Source of the DNA: an uncultured Clostridia bacterium
GTDB lineage: Bacteria; Bacillota; Clostridia; UBA1212; UBA1255
Assembly (NCBI GenBank): GCA_904420095.1
Contig: CAJFUB010000008.1
Coordinates: 1-64,000, forward strand
Length of the DNA stretch: 64,000 nt
Reading direction: 5' to 3'
Under the pieces are notes generated by a model. That model was given only the letters and a program-made list of their open reading frames with translations. It searched no databases and was not told the origin of the DNA. Both the position numbers and the translations under genes were made by a program. Below are positions 16,165-25,176 of the stretch, in pieces; the stretch's first letter is position 1; each line of letters starts with the position of its first letter.

Positions 16165-16193
16165 ATTGTAGCGGATTCGCAGACCTCTGTCAA
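16165..16193 (-). promoter_or_regulatory. SigA-type promoter of the fructokinase gene
   Basis: On the minus strand TTGACA (16188-16193), a 17-bp spacer and TACAAT (16165-16170), about 32 nt upstream of the start codon. Confidence 0.8.
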
Positions 16194-16208
16194 CCGGAGC
16201 CGTGTCCG

Positions 16209-16237
16209 TTTACATCGCCGCGATTTCCTGTTATACT
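16209..16237 (+). promoter_or_regulatory. SigA-type promoter of cysK
   Basis: TTTACA (16209-16214), a 17-bp spacer and TATACT (16232-16237), 32 nt before the start codon. Confidence 0.65.
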
Positions 16238-16269
16238 TTTCCATAATAACTATTATGGAGGAATCCTGT

Positions 16270-17193
16270 ATGAAAATATACCGCAAACTTACCGAACTCA
16301 TAGGCGCTACGCCGCTCCTGGAATTATACAGCCCCGAAAAAACCGGAAACGGCGCCGCCGTATACGGGAAAATGGAATGCTTTAATCCCGCAGGAAGCGT
16401 GAAGGACCGCGTCGCCCTGGCCTTGATCGAAGATGCGGAGCAGCGTGGAATTTTAAAGGAAGACTCTGTCATCATAGAGCCTACCAGCGGAAATACGGGC
16501 ATCGGTTTGTGTGCGGTTGCTGCCGCAAAGGGGTACCGTACGATGATCGTAATGCCCGACACCATGAGTGTCGAACGGCGCAGGCTTATGGCCGCATATG
16601 GAGCTGAGATTGTATTGACCGACGGAGCGAAAGGGATGCAGGGAGCGATTGATAAAGCGGAGGAGCTCCGCAGCGCCATACCCGGCAGCTTTGTCGCCGG
16701 TCAGTTTACAAATCCAGCGAATCCCGCCGCGCACCGAGCGTCAACAGGGCCCGAAATCTGGAACGATACCGACGGGAAGGTCGATATTTTCGTTGCCGGT
16801 GTCGGCACCGGCGGTACGATTACCGGAGCCGGCGAATATTTGAAGGCCCAAAATCCTCAGATTAAAGTCGTTGCTGTAGAACCGGCCGAATCCTCCGTTT
16901 TGTCGGGCGGCGCCGCAGGCCCGCACAAAATTCAGGGAATCGGCGCAGGCTTTGTTCCGGAAATCCTGAACACCGCAATCTGCGACGAAATCATTCCCAT
17001 ATCCTCCAACGACGCATATGCGGAATGCCGCGCGCTTTGCCGGAAGCAGGGAATTTTCGTAGGCATTTCGTCCGGCGCCGCGGCGCTGGCTGCCCGCCGG
17101 ATCGCACTCCGTCCCGAAAGCGCCGGTAAAATCATCGTTGCTCTTCTGCCGGATTCCGGCGAGCGTTATCTCTCTCTTCCGGATTTCTGCTGA
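16270..17193 (+). CDS. cysK: cysteine synthase (O-acetylserine sulfhydrylase)
   Basis: A 307-residue PLP enzyme that makes cysteine from O-acetylserine and sulfide. The PLP lysine is in NPAGSVKDR (K45), the substrate loop is EPTSGNTGIGL, and the phosphate-binding loop is GVGTGGTITG. The start is the ATG at 16270, 8 nt after GGAGG; an ATG at 16255 overlaps that binding site and is not used. A bidirectional terminator follows. Confidence 0.93.
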   Translation: MKIYRKLTELIGATPLLELYSPEKTGNGAAVYGKMECFNPAGSVKDRVALALIEDAEQRGILKEDSVIIEPTSGNTGIGLCAVAAAKGYRTMIVMPDTMSVERRRLMAAYGAEIVLTDGAKGMQGAIDKAEELRSAIPGSFVAGQFTNPANPAAHRASTGPEIWNDTDGKVDIFVAGVGTGGTITGAGEYLKAQNPQIKVVAVEPAESSVLSGGAAGPHKIQGIGAGFVPEILNTAICDEIIPISSNDAYAECRALCRKQGIFVGISSGAAALAARRIALRPESAGKIIVALLPDSGERYLSLPDFC

Positions 17194-17217
17194 AGGGGCT
17201 CCGGAATGCAATGCCAT

Positions 17218-17265
17218 GTAAAAAAGCCGCCGCGGAATATTGCCGCGGCGGCCGCTTCTTTTTTT
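17218..17265. terminator. bidirectional intrinsic terminator
   Basis: A 10-bp GC-only stem (17226-17235 with 17243-17252) is flanked by an A-run on the left and a T-run on the right, so it serves both cysK and the convergent CD1247-like gene. Confidence 0.9.
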
Positions 17266-17277
17266 CTTTCAAAGCTC

Positions 17278-17736
17278 TTATTCTTCCCCGTCTGCTTCGG
17301 CGTCTTCTCCTTCGCCGCAGCTGCAGCCGCAGCCGCAGCAGTCCCCTTCACAGTCGTCAAGCCATTCGATTTTGATTTCCTCTTTACAATTCGGGCAGAC
17401 AAGGACGTTGCGATCTTCCTCGATCACGGCTCTGTCAAGCTCGATTTCCGCTCCGCAGTTCGGACATTCCAGTTCAGCATATTCCAGCTCCTCCGGATTC
17501 TGCATTTCATGTTCCTTATAAATGCAGCCTTCTGCTTCGTCCAGGCGGTCCTCGATTTCATCTACCGCGTCAAGGATTTCATTCTGCGTGTCTTCCGCAT
17601 CTTCTACAGAAACGGCAATATCGTCGATTACGTCGATGATCAGCTTCAGTAATTTACCCTCGCTTGTTTCCTCGTTTATTTTAAGACCGTCTGCGACGCC
17701 TCTCAAATAACTGACTCTTTCTGATAAATATCCCAT
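17278..17736 (-). CDS. CD1247-like protein with zinc ribbon and Cys-rich acidic tail
   Basis: A 152-residue protein. The N-terminus MGYLSERVSYLRG with a following acidic coiled coil (about 15-80) matches the CD1247 N-terminal domain found across Clostridia. Next come paired CPNC motifs (a zinc ribbon), then DCCGCGCSCGEGED at the C-terminus. The start is the ATG at 17736, 9 nt after AAGGAGG; the open frame upstream of it is not coding. It lies 40 nt after efp and is probably its operon partner. Function unknown. Confidence 0.8.
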   Translation of the reverse strand: MGYLSERVSYLRGVADGLKINEETSEGKLLKLIIDVIDDIAVSVEDAEDTQNEILDAVDEIEDRLDEAEGCIYKEHEMQNPEELEYAELECPNCGAEIELDRAVIEEDRNVLVCPNCKEEIKIEWLDDCEGDCCGCGCSCGEGEDAEADGEE

Positions 17737-17776
17737 CTCAATGTTCCTCCTTTTCCGAGCGGCCCCGGCTTGTCTG

Positions 17777-18334
17777 TCAGGCGCGCTCCATGTACTCCTC
17801 TGTTCTGGTATCAATCCGGATTTTGTCGCCTTTATTTACAAAAAGAGGCACGCGTACGGTCGCGCCCGTCTCCACGACAGCAGGCTTCGAAGCCCCGGTC
17901 GCCGTATCTCCCTTAAAGCCCGGCTCCGTGTCGATTACCTCAAGCTCCACGAAGATGGGCGGCTCGATCCCGAAAACATTTCCCTTAAAGGAAAGGATCT
18001 TACATACATCGTTTTCTTTGACAAACTTCAGGGAATCCCCCACCGTTTCAGCGCTGATCGGAATCAGCTCAAACGTTTCCAGATCCATAAAGTAATACAG
18101 ATTGTCGTCCTGATAGCTGTACTGCATATCTTTTCTTTCAATATGCGCTTTCGGCAATTTATCGGAAGGGTTGAAGGATCGCTCGATCGTCGCCCCTGTT
18201 ATAACGTTTTTGATTTTTGTCCGTACGAAAGCCGCGCCCTTGCCCGGCTTCACGTGCTGAAACTCTATGATTTGATAGACGTTTCCGTCCATTTCAAATG
18301 TAATCCCGTTTCTGAAATCTCCTGCAGAAATCAT
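17777..18334 (-). CDS. efp: elongation factor P
   Basis: A 185-residue, three-domain EF-P that relieves ribosome stalling at polyproline. The tip loop is [10 protein letters not shown] with the lysine that is modified in some bacteria, and the C-terminal domain ends [17 protein letters not shown], both standard. It starts behind TGGAGG and is preceded by a promoter at 18376-18404. Confidence 0.96.
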   Translation of the reverse strand: MISAGDFRNGITFEMDGNVYQIIEFQHVKPGKGAAFVRTKIKNVITGATIERSFNPSDKLPKAHIERKDMQYSYQDDNLYYFMDLETFELIPISAETVGDSLKFVKENDVCKILSFKGNVFGIEPPIFVELEVIDTEPGFKGDTATGASKPAVVETGATVRVPLFVNKGDKIRIDTRTEEYMERA

Positions 18335-18375
18335 GTGTTAACCTCCAAAAATAAAATAACAATATTGATCGGTTT

Positions 18376-18404
18376 ATTTTACATCATGATACAAAAAAAG
18401 ACAA
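18376..18404 (-). promoter_or_regulatory. SigA-type promoter of efp
   Basis: Minus strand TTGTCT (18399-18404), a 17-bp spacer and TAAAAT (18376-18381). Confidence 0.65.
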
Positions 18405-18465
18405 CCATAATTTTTATCCTGCCAGCTCTTTCTTTATAAAATCAAATATTTTTGCGACATAATTA

Positions 18466-18494
18466 TTGTATTTGCTGAATTAATATGTTATTAT
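18466..18494 (+). promoter_or_regulatory. possible promoter of the first solute-binding lipoprotein gene
   Basis: TTGTAT (18466-18471), a 17-bp spacer and TATTAT (18489-18494), 32 nt before the start codon. Confidence 0.45.
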
Positions 18495-18526
18495 TGTTAA
18501 AATATTTTATCATACGAGGTGAAATC

Positions 18527-19918
18527 ATGTTCAAGTGTCAATTTCCCGCCTTAAAATATGGGAAGCGACTTGCGATCCTGTTCCTTACCGCTGCACTTCT
18601 GCTGGGAGCATTCGCCTGCGGCGGGCCTGGTCCTCTGCAGACCGGCGTCATCGAGGACGAGGAAGAGCTGCATATCGAGGGCGAAATCATGTTTACGATC
18701 AGCAATGAAAGCGGCACAGCGTCCGAGGCGGCGGCTCCGAACGCGATTGCAAATGCTTTCATGCTGAAATATCCGAATGTTAAAATCATTATCGACGATG
18801 CAAACCGCACCACATACGCGACGCGGATTTCTACCGGAGAGATCGGCGACGTTTTCTGGTGCGATGCCAACGACGCCCATAACTATAAAAAGAATCATAA
18901 CGCGCTGATGATGCTTGATTACTACAGAGATCGTCTGGGAATTGATACGCAAAATATATTTTCCGGCGCGCTTACCAGCGGCATGATCGACGGACGCCTT
19001 TATATGGTGCCGCGGAATATCGGCCAGCAGATATTAATCTATAACAAGGACGCCCTAAGAGAGGCGAATGTCGAAATTCCTTCGGGTGGAACCGCCATAG
19101 CATGGGAGGAATTTAAAGATATCTGCCGACGTCTGACGCTGGACGAAAACGGCACCTATACACAGGTGGGCGCAAGCTTTAAAATCTGGTGGGCTCCCGT
19201 GTGGCAGGCATTTGCGGAGGGATACGGCGGAACCTGGATCGATACAGTTCAGAAGAAAGTCAGCTTTGTCTCCGATGAAAACGTTATGAAAGGCATTAAC
19301 GAAATCGTAGATGCCTGCAACGAGGGCTGGCTGAGAGGCGACAACATTAATTACACCGGTCAGAAGGGCCAGAGCTATTCCAAGCTTTCAGATCTGGATT
19401 ACGTATTCCGGACCTTCGGTGACATGCAGTGGATCACAGCTTACGGAAATTCCTATGATAATGCCGATATTGATTGGGATTTCTGTTCCTTCCCTGCTTT
19501 TCCCACGCATAAGGTCGGAGCGGGTGCGACCGGCTATGTTGTTTATAACAGAACCAGAAATGTCGATACTGCGGCAGCGTTTGCGCTTTTCTTCCTGACA
19601 GAAGATGGCCAGCAGGCCTATCACAGTGCGACAGGCGGCAATGTTCCTCTATTAAAATCGCAGGCGTCGGCAGATTTCTGGCGCTTCGAGGGAACTCAGT
19701 GGGAGGGCAAGAATTTCGATGCCTTTGTTTCCTATCCCGAAGCGAACATTCCTGCTTCTGTTATCGTCAGAGCGCCTTCGGAAATTTCCGAAATTTTATC
19801 GAATGACAATCTGATCTCTGCGTTTGGCAGCATCATAAACGGCCAGAAAGATGTCCAGACCGTATTTGCCGATCTGGAAACGAGGTGCAACGAGACGTGG
19901 AGCAAATTAACGTATTAA
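18527..19918 (+). CDS. extracellular solute-binding lipoprotein (family 1), copy A
   Basis: A 463-residue lipoprotein with the signal peptide LAILFLTAALLLGAFAC, where the Cys is the lipidation site, followed by a periplasmic-binding-protein fold of the ABC sugar-binding family 1 type. It starts at the ATG at 18527 behind GAGGTG; an upstream in-frame ATG lies within the promoter region. The product is closely similar along its whole length to the gene at 20122. No permease or ATPase genes are adjacent, so its transporter must be encoded elsewhere or it has another role. Confidence 0.85.
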   Translation: MFKCQFPALKYGKRLAILFLTAALLLGAFACGGPGPLQTGVIEDEEELHIEGEIMFTISNESGTASEAAAPNAIANAFMLKYPNVKIIIDDANRTTYATRISTGEIGDVFWCDANDAHNYKKNHNALMMLDYYRDRLGIDTQNIFSGALTSGMIDGRLYMVPRNIGQQILIYNKDALREANVEIPSGGTAIAWEEFKDICRRLTLDENGTYTQVGASFKIWWAPVWQAFAEGYGGTWIDTVQKKVSFVSDENVMKGINEIVDACNEGWLRGDNINYTGQKGQSYSKLSDLDYVFRTFGDMQWITAYGNSYDNADIDWDFCSFPAFPTHKVGAGATGYVVYNRTRNVDTAAAFALFFLTEDGQQAYHSATGGNVPLLKSQASADFWRFEGTQWEGKNFDAFVSYPEANIPASVIVRAPSEISEILSNDNLISAFGSIINGQKDVQTVFADLETRCNETWSKLTY

Positions 19919-19953
19919 TACGTATAATTACATTTCCCCAGGAACGATAGATA

Positions 19954-19983
19954 AACGGCCGTCTTGGACACGGCCGTTTCATT
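19954..19983 (+). terminator. intrinsic terminator between the two lipoprotein genes
   Basis: A 9-bp perfect stem (AACGGCCGT at 19954-19962 with ACGGCCGTT at 19970-19978), followed by TCATTTAT. Confidence 0.75.
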
Positions 19984-20055
19984 TATATAAATTCAATTTC
20001 ATTTCTTATAAAAAAGAATGTCTTCGAACATTCAAATGATTGCTACAAACAAGTA

Positions 20056-20084
20056 TTGCGTCAAAATAAAAGATATATTATGAT
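20056..20084 (+). promoter_or_regulatory. promoter of the second lipoprotein gene
   Basis: TTGCGT (20056-20061), a 17-bp spacer and TATGAT (20079-20084), 37 nt upstream of the start. With the terminator before it, this copy is a separate transcription unit. Confidence 0.65.
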
Positions 20085-20121
20085 TTATTTTGCCAATTAA
20101 AAAATATGAGGTGAAGGATTT

Positions 20122-21516
20122 ATGTTGAAAAGTTCCTGGCAGGCTCGCGGGCTTGCAAAACGTATTATTATCATTTTGATCGTATCCGTTTTGCTGCTCA
20201 GCGCCGCAGCCTGCAACAGAAAAGGTCCGCCCCAAAGCGGTATTCTTGAGGACGATTATGATTTGACGATTGAAGGCGAGGTCGTATTCACCATCAGCAA
20301 CGAGAGCGGCGCCGCTTCCGAGGCGGCGGCTCCCAAGGCTTTTGCAGATGCTTTTATGCGGAAATACCCCGGGGTAAAAGTAACCGTTGATGAAGCAAAT
20401 CGAACTACATACGCCACGAGAATTTCGACGGGTGAGATCGGCGATGTTTTTTGGGTTGACGAAAACGACGCAAACAACTACAAGAAAAATCACAATGCAA
20501 TATTAATGCTTGATTACTATATGGAGAAGCTGAACATTGACCGCCAGAATATTTACGCCGGGGCGCTTGTCGGCGGAATGATCGACGGACGGCTCTATAT
20601 GGTTCCCCGGAATCTTGGACAGCAGGTCTTGATTTATAATAAAGACGCTCTGACGCAGGCAAATATAGAAATCCCATCGGGCGGAACCGCCATGACATGG
20701 GATGAGTTTAAGGACATCTGCAGACGGCTGACACTGTCGGAAAACGATACGTATACGCAGGTCGGCGCCGGGTTCAAGCTCTGGTGGTCCCCCGTATGGC
20801 AGGCCTTTGCCGAGGGCTGGGGCGGCCAGTGGGTTAATACCATTGAAAAGAGAGTTACGTTTGTATCCGATCCGAATGTCATGGCGGGAATCAATGAAAT
20901 GTTCAACGCCTGCAACGAGGGGTGGATGAAGGATGACGTAATTCAATATACAGGTGCAAACGCAACCAGATATTCGCAAATTTCGGATCTGGACTACGTT
21001 TTTCGAACCTTCGGAGATATGCAGTGGATCACCAGATACGGCAACGCGTATGACAATGCAAATATCGCATGGGATTTCTGCCCCTTCCCCGCTTTTCCCA
21101 CGCATAAGGTAGGTACCGGCGCAACGGGTTACGTCGTTTATAACAGAACCAGAAATCCGGATACTGCGGCGGCACTCGCCCTGTTTTTCCTCACGGAAGA
21201 AGGTCAGACGGCATATCACAGCACAAGCGGCGGAAATGTTCCTCTGCTGAAATCACTCTCAGAAGAAAGCTTCTGGAGAATGCCGGATACGGACTGGAGC
21301 GATAAGAATTTCGATGCCTTTGTCTCCTATCCCGATGCCAGTACCCCTGCAACGGTTATTACCAGAGCGCCATCCGAGATTGCGGAAATTCTCTCTGACG
21401 GAAATATGATCAATGCCTTCGGGCGGATTATTAACGGTACAGCAAGCGTAGAAGACGTCTTTGCCGATCTGGAAACGAGATGCAATGAGACGTGGTCGAA
21501 GCTGAATGAATATTAA
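20122..21516 (+). CDS. extracellular solute-binding lipoprotein (family 1), copy B
   Basis: A 464-residue paralogue of the preceding lipoprotein, with signal peptide ending LLLSAAAC. Long blocks are shared with copy A (FTISNESG, EAAAP, NRTTYATRISTGEIGDVFW, DLDYVFRTFGDMQWIT, ADLETRCNETWSKL). Copies differ mostly at surface positions, consistent with a tandem duplication followed by divergence for different ligands. It has its own promoter and a strong terminator. Confidence 0.85.
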   Translation: MLKSSWQARGLAKRIIIILIVSVLLLSAAACNRKGPPQSGILEDDYDLTIEGEVVFTISNESGAASEAAAPKAFADAFMRKYPGVKVTVDEANRTTYATRISTGEIGDVFWVDENDANNYKKNHNAILMLDYYMEKLNIDRQNIYAGALVGGMIDGRLYMVPRNLGQQVLIYNKDALTQANIEIPSGGTAMTWDEFKDICRRLTLSENDTYTQVGAGFKLWWSPVWQAFAEGWGGQWVNTIEKRVTFVSDPNVMAGINEMFNACNEGWMKDDVIQYTGANATRYSQISDLDYVFRTFGDMQWITRYGNAYDNANIAWDFCPFPAFPTHKVGTGATGYVVYNRTRNPDTAAALALFFLTEEGQTAYHSTSGGNVPLLKSLSEESFWRMPDTDWSDKNFDAFVSYPDASTPATVITRAPSEIAEILSDGNMINAFGRIINGTASVEDVFADLETRCNETWSKLNEY

Positions 21517-21535
21517 TTGTATAGAATAGCGATCG

Positions 21536-21582
21536 CAAAAAGGCGGCGCAGTCCGAAAATCGGATTGCGCCGCCTTTTTATC
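21536..21582. terminator. strong bidirectional terminator
   Basis: A 15-bp stem with a single G-T pair (arms 21541-21555 and 21561-21575) closed by an AAAAT loop and flanked by A5 and T5 runs. It separates copy B from the convergent sugar operon. Confidence 0.9.
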
Positions 21583-21625
21583 TTTCGAAATTGAACTTCC
21601 GAAGACCGGCAGGAATAAAAACAAA

Positions 21626-22507
21626 TCAGAAAGAAAGCCCCTCGCTCTTGAGCAGGTTTTTCAAAGCGCCGCACGCGGCATCAAAGGATTCGTTATTATC
21701 CTTATATTGAAATTTTCCCGTTCCAAGCTGCGTATGATCGGACAAATTACCGTATCCATCAAAAATCGCCAGATGCGGTTCTATGGTAAGGCAAATCGGC
21801 CCTTCCCCTCGGCCTTCGTCGGCAGCGGCATCCCGGAGGATCGCTGCGATCTGTCCATCTCCGAAGCCAGCGGGAACAATGGCGCCGGTATTTTTCTCCG
21901 CATCCTTAATATGAAAATAGCGGATTCTCGTTTTCGTCAACCGGTACGCTTCCATAGGATCAACGTTTGCCTGGATATAATTGGCGGGATCCAAAATAGT
22001 CGAAAAGGATTCGCTCGGAAGGGCGTCCGTCAGAATTTTGACACATTCCGGCTGTTCTCCGAAAATTTCCTTTTCATTCTCGTGGCATAAACAAAGGCCA
22101 CGTTTTTCGGCGCTTTCCGTCAGGACAGAAAGGCGTTTTAAGACGGGATCGGTATACGCTTCGGCATTCTTACCCTTCGGAATGAAAAAGCTGAAAATAC
22201 GGATGCAATCTGTTCCGAGCAGCTCTGCCGCTTCCATTGCTTTTTCAAATCGTTTTTTGTGCGCTTCGAAGTCTTCTTCAATGGATATTTTTCCGATCGG
22301 CGAAGCAATCGCCGAAACGGAGATGCCGTGCGATACGAGAAGCGTGCTGATCCGCCGTAATTCCTCATGTTCAAGATCGATTACGCAGGTTCCGTCAATA
22401 TTGCGGATTTCAATCATGCTGATCTGATTCCGCTCAAGCGCAGAAATCTGCTCTTCTATTCCGCTGCCTGCTTCATCTGCAAACGCTGAAAGCACAAACT
22501 GTTTCAT
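21626..22507 (-). CDS. sugar phosphate isomerase/epimerase (TIM barrel)
   Basis: A 293-residue AP_endonuc_2-fold TIM barrel. Visible marks are an N-terminal LSAFADEAG strand, the metal-ligand region HENEKEIFG and ILDPANY, and YFHIKDAEK. Members isomerise or epimerise sugars or inositols, and the precise substrate is not deducible. It starts at ATG 2 nt after the end of its upstream partner, with GGAAATATTGAT before it. It is the third gene of the esterase-isomerase-isomerase operon. Confidence 0.8.
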   Translation of the reverse strand: MKQFVLSAFADEAGSGIEEQISALERNQISMIEIRNIDGTCVIDLEHEELRRISTLLVSHGISVSAIASPIGKISIEEDFEAHKKRFEKAMEAAELLGTDCIRIFSFFIPKGKNAEAYTDPVLKRLSVLTESAEKRGLCLCHENEKEIFGEQPECVKILTDALPSESFSTILDPANYIQANVDPMEAYRLTKTRIRYFHIKDAEKNTGAIVPAGFGDGQIAAILRDAAADEGRGEGPICLTIEPHLAIFDGYGNLSDHTQLGTGKFQYKDNNESFDAACGALKNLLKSEGLSF

Positions 22508-22508
22508 A

Positions 22509-23261
22509 TCAATATTTCCCTTTCAAAAACAGGAAGCTTCTCTCCAGCTCTGAAATCGGATCGTCAACAAAGTCAGAGTCCTGTTCAATCATGGCATATG
22601 GGATATCATTCTGAAGGCTCGCCGACAGGATATCGTTCCAATTCAGATTTCCGCTTCCGATGGAAGCAAAGCTCTGCTTCCAGTTCCTGATCGCCATGTC
22701 TTTATAATGCAGGACCTTGATTCGTTTTCCAAGCTTGTTAATATACTCAACCGGGGAAAGACCGCCATGCTGAAGCCAATAAACATCCAGAATAAAGAAA
22801 AATACTTCCGGATCCGACTCCTCAATCATGATATCAAACCACATCTTTCCGTCCGTCTTTTCCATTTCAAAGGAATGATTATGGTAATGGAACGTCATTC
22901 CGTTTTCCTTCAGGATGCGGCCCGCCTTGCTGAAGTCCTCGGCGAAGCGTTTGATGCCGTCTCTGCTTTTTTCATATTGCCCCGGCAGCGCGCCGATCCC
23001 GACATAATCGCATCCCAGCAGGCGATGCTCCTCGATGACGGCGGCCGTATCGTTTAAAATACGGTTCGGCGACGAATGCGTAATGATAATCTTCATTCCG
23101 ACCTCGTCGCATATGGCTCGGATTTCCTTCGGCGGCAGATTGATTGCAGAAATCTGTACGTCACGATAGCCGATGTCATAAAGCTTATGTAATGTTTCTC
23201 TAAATTCCTCTGCCGTTTTGCAGAGATCCCGCACAGTATATAATTGTGCTCCAATTTTCAT
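22509..23261 (-). CDS. sugar phosphate isomerase/epimerase (TIM barrel)
   Basis: A 250-residue AP_endonuc_2-fold protein beginning KIGAQLYTVRDL, the typical first strand. FHYHNHSFEME and FILDVYWLQHGG provide the metal-binding His, Glu and Asp residues, and IEQDSDF the last ligand. It starts behind AAAGGAGG. It lies between the esterase gene (29-nt gap) and a second isomerase (1-nt gap), suggesting joint breakdown of an acylated sugar. Confidence 0.83.
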   Translation of the reverse strand: MKIGAQLYTVRDLCKTAEEFRETLHKLYDIGYRDVQISAINLPPKEIRAICDEVGMKIIITHSSPNRILNDTAAVIEEHRLLGCDYVGIGALPGQYEKSRDGIKRFAEDFSKAGRILKENGMTFHYHNHSFEMEKTDGKMWFDIMIEESDPEVFFFILDVYWLQHGGLSPVEYINKLGKRIKVLHYKDMAIRNWKQSFASIGSGNLNWNDILSASLQNDIPYAMIEQDSDFVDDPISELERSFLFLKGKY

Positions 23262-23290
23262 ACTAAAAGTTCCTCCTTTATGAGAATTTT

Positions 23291-24127
23291 TTATTCAAAA
23301 TGATTCCAAAGCCAGTTACAGCTCAGTTTCATCCATGCTTCCGCATCCTCATTTACAAGCGCGGCTCCCGTACGAGCCGTGGTGCGGTTGCTCATGGCAA
23401 GGCCATGATCCCCCTGTTCGAAAATGTGCATTTCAAAATCGATTCCGTTTTCGGCAAGCGCCTGGGCAAACAGCAAGGAATTGCATACGGAAACGCCGCT
23501 GTCAAGCCGCGTATGGAAGAGAAACGTAGGCGGCGTATGGGGCCCCACATGCTTTTCGCAGGAAACAAAATCCAGCATCCTTGCCAATTCCTCAGGCTTT
23601 CCCGCCTCTCTGAATCGATTAAGTAAATTTGCGATAGAATCCGTATGCGCATATTTCCCGGAAGTGATCACGGGATAGGCCAGGATCAGCGCGTCCGGAC
23701 GGTTTTCTCCATTTGCGCAGCCGGAAAGACGCATAAGCTCCGGATCGTTCCAATGGACGCCCTGCATCGCGGCAAGATGACCTCCTGCCGAGAACCCGCA
23801 AACAGCCACTTTATTGGGATCCGCATGCCACCGCTCTGCGTTCTCGCGAATGATCCGAAGCGCTACGGAAAGATCCGTGTTCGGATTTGGATAAGACGCG
23901 TCAGGTCCGACAGAATATCTTAACACACCCGCATGAAAGCCGGCGGCAAGATAAGCAAATGCAATTGGATCTGCTTCCCGGTCGGAGGTTCCGACATATC
24001 CGCCTCCCGGGCATACCAGGACGAACGGCCGCAGATGCGACAAGGTGATTTCCGGGGATTCCTCCTGTATATAAACATCCAGCCGGTATTGCTCTTTTGC
24101 ATTTACGTGAAATGTTTCTTTCTGCAC
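23291..24127 (-). CDS. alpha/beta-hydrolase, acetyl-xylan-esterase-like
   Basis: A 278-residue alpha/beta hydrolase. The oxyanion motif is CPGGGYVGTSDRE, the nucleophile elbow is GFSAGGH (Ser), and the acid and His are probably in the TRLDSGV and EQGDHGL segments. This matches BD-FAE/acetyl-esterase-like enzymes that deacetylate oligosaccharides. I choose GTG 24127, 9 nt after AAAGGAG; a longer frame to TTG 24217 would run through the rpsT terminator. It is the first gene of the sugar operon. No secretion signal, so it acts inside the cell. Confidence 0.78.
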   Translation of the reverse strand: MQKETFHVNAKEQYRLDVYIQEESPEITLSHLRPFVLVCPGGGYVGTSDREADPIAFAYLAAGFHAGVLRYSVGPDASYPNPNTDLSVALRIIRENAERWHADPNKVAVCGFSAGGHLAAMQGVHWNDPELMRLSGCANGENRPDALILAYPVITSGKYAHTDSIANLLNRFREAGKPEELARMLDFVSCEKHVGPHTPPTFLFHTRLDSGVSVCNSLLFAQALAENGIDFEMHIFEQGDHGLAMSNRTTARTGAALVNEDAEAWMKLSCNWLWNHFE

Positions 24128-24167
24128 AGGTGCAGGCTCCTTTCTGCATAAAGCATTCTCGCAAATA

Positions 24168-24206
24168 GTAAAAATCCGCAGCAGATGTTGAAATCTGTCT
24201 GCGGAT
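24168..24206 (-). terminator. intrinsic terminator of rpsT
   Basis: A stem of 8 bp plus an inner 5 bp (24174-24186 with 24193-24206, one mismatch) is followed on the minus strand by TTTTT. It lies 16 nt after the rpsT stop. Confidence 0.85.
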
Positions 24207-24221
24207 AAAAGAATCAATCGA

Positions 24222-24497
24222 TTATTCTGCTTTCGCGGTATTCATCGTATTCATCGCTTTGGTTATTCTCGATTTTTTGCGAGCGGCTGTGTTCTTCGGG
24301 ATCAGGCCCTTTGCCGCTGCTTTGTCCAATCTAATACAAGCTTCCTTCACAACTGCGGCGGTATTCTCATTTTTCTCTGCAATTGCAAGCTTCGCTTTCT
24401 TTACGGATGTTCTGAGAGATGACTTGGCAGAAGCATTTCTGGCCGCTTTCTTCTCCGATACAAGCACTCGCTTCTTGGCTGATTTAATATTCGGCAT
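24222..24497 (-). CDS. rpsT: 30S ribosomal protein S20
   Basis: A 91-residue, strongly basic protein with the S20 N-terminus MPNIKSAKKRVLVSEKK and the conserved IPKNTAARKKSRITKAMN near the end. It binds 16S rRNA early in 30S assembly. The start follows GGAGGTG. Own promoter and terminator make it a single-gene unit. Confidence 0.96.
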   Translation of the reverse strand: MPNIKSAKKRVLVSEKKAARNASAKSSLRTSVKKAKLAIAEKNENTAAVVKEACIRLDKAAAKGLIPKNTAARKKSRITKAMNTMNTAKAE

Positions 24498-24550
24498 TCA
24501 ATTCACCTCCAAAAACCCATTTCCACGCTGCTTTCCGCAGCGCTTTTGCT

Positions 24551-24579
24551 ATTCTATCACAGCAAAATGGAAATTGCAA
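24551..24579 (-). promoter_or_regulatory. SigA-type promoter of rpsT
   Basis: Minus strand TTGCAA (24574-24579), a 17-bp spacer and TAGAAT (24551-24556). It partly overlaps a weak hairpin (24569-24598) at the end of the cupin regulator gene. Confidence 0.65.
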
Positions 24580-24589
24580 TAGCAAACGA

Positions 24590-25156
24590 TCAATTTCCCA
24601 GGATAATTGCGAGAAATTTTGCCGGTTTTCCGTCCAGCGCCCGCATGCCATGGGGCATTTCAGAATTGAAATACAGGGAATCGCCCGGTTCCATAATAAC
24701 CTCCTGGCCGTTTAAAAGAATCATCAGGCGGCCTTCCACACAATAATTGAACTCCTGTCCCTCATGCACATTTAAATGGATTTTCTCATCCTCGCTGCTG
24801 TTTACCGTAACCATGAACGGCTCCGCTTTTTTATTCGCAAAATTATACGCCAGATGCTGGTAAACATAATGCTCCACGCGTTCCACACGAATGCCTCTGT
24901 CCTTTTTGACAAAAGTAAAATTCTGAAGCATCGGCTGTCCCCCGGAAAGAAGATCCGCCATATCGACATGAAACAGCTTTGAAAATTCAAAGATAAAACT
25001 CATTGGAATGTCCGCTTCTCCGCTTTCATAAACTAAATATTCGGAAAGCGGGATTCCAAGCTCCTTTGCGGTGGCCTCCGGTGTTTTCTCCGCGATTTCT
25101 CTGAGATCCCTGAGTCTTGCCGCAATATCTGCGATCTGCTTATTCACACTGTCCAT
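24590..25156 (-). CDS. XRE-family regulator with C-terminal cupin domain
   Basis: A 188-residue protein. The N-terminal helix-turn-helix spans about residues 7-70 (ATAKELGIPLSEYLVYESGE), and the cupin domain about 110-185 (NVHEGQEFNYCVEGRLMILL, then EPGDSLYFNSEMPHGMRAL). Regulators of this type sense small ligands, often polyamines or amino acids. The start is ATG 25156, 10 nt after AAGGA; a GTG 9 nt upstream sits too close to that site. It follows the ABC permease by 20 nt and may control that operon. Confidence 0.85.
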   Translation of the reverse strand: MDSVNKQIADIAARLRDLREIAEKTPEATAKELGIPLSEYLVYESGEADIPMSFIFEFSKLFHVDMADLLSGGQPMLQNFTFVKKDRGIRVERVEHYVYQHLAYNFANKKAEPFMVTVNSSEDEKIHLNVHEGQEFNYCVEGRLMILLNGQEVIMEPGDSLYFNSEMPHGMRALDGKPAKFLAIILGN

Positions 25157-25176
25157 AAAAGCCACGTCCTTCCGAT

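Noticed and set aside
17206-17652. Long plus-strand frames opposite the CD1247-like gene
   Set aside because: Shadows produced by the acidic, Cys-rich minus-strand coding sequence; they also include the terminator.
23291-24217. Longer version of the esterase starting at TTG 24217
   Set aside because: It would begin before the rpsT terminator hairpin (24174-24206). GTG 24127 with AAAGGAG fits better.
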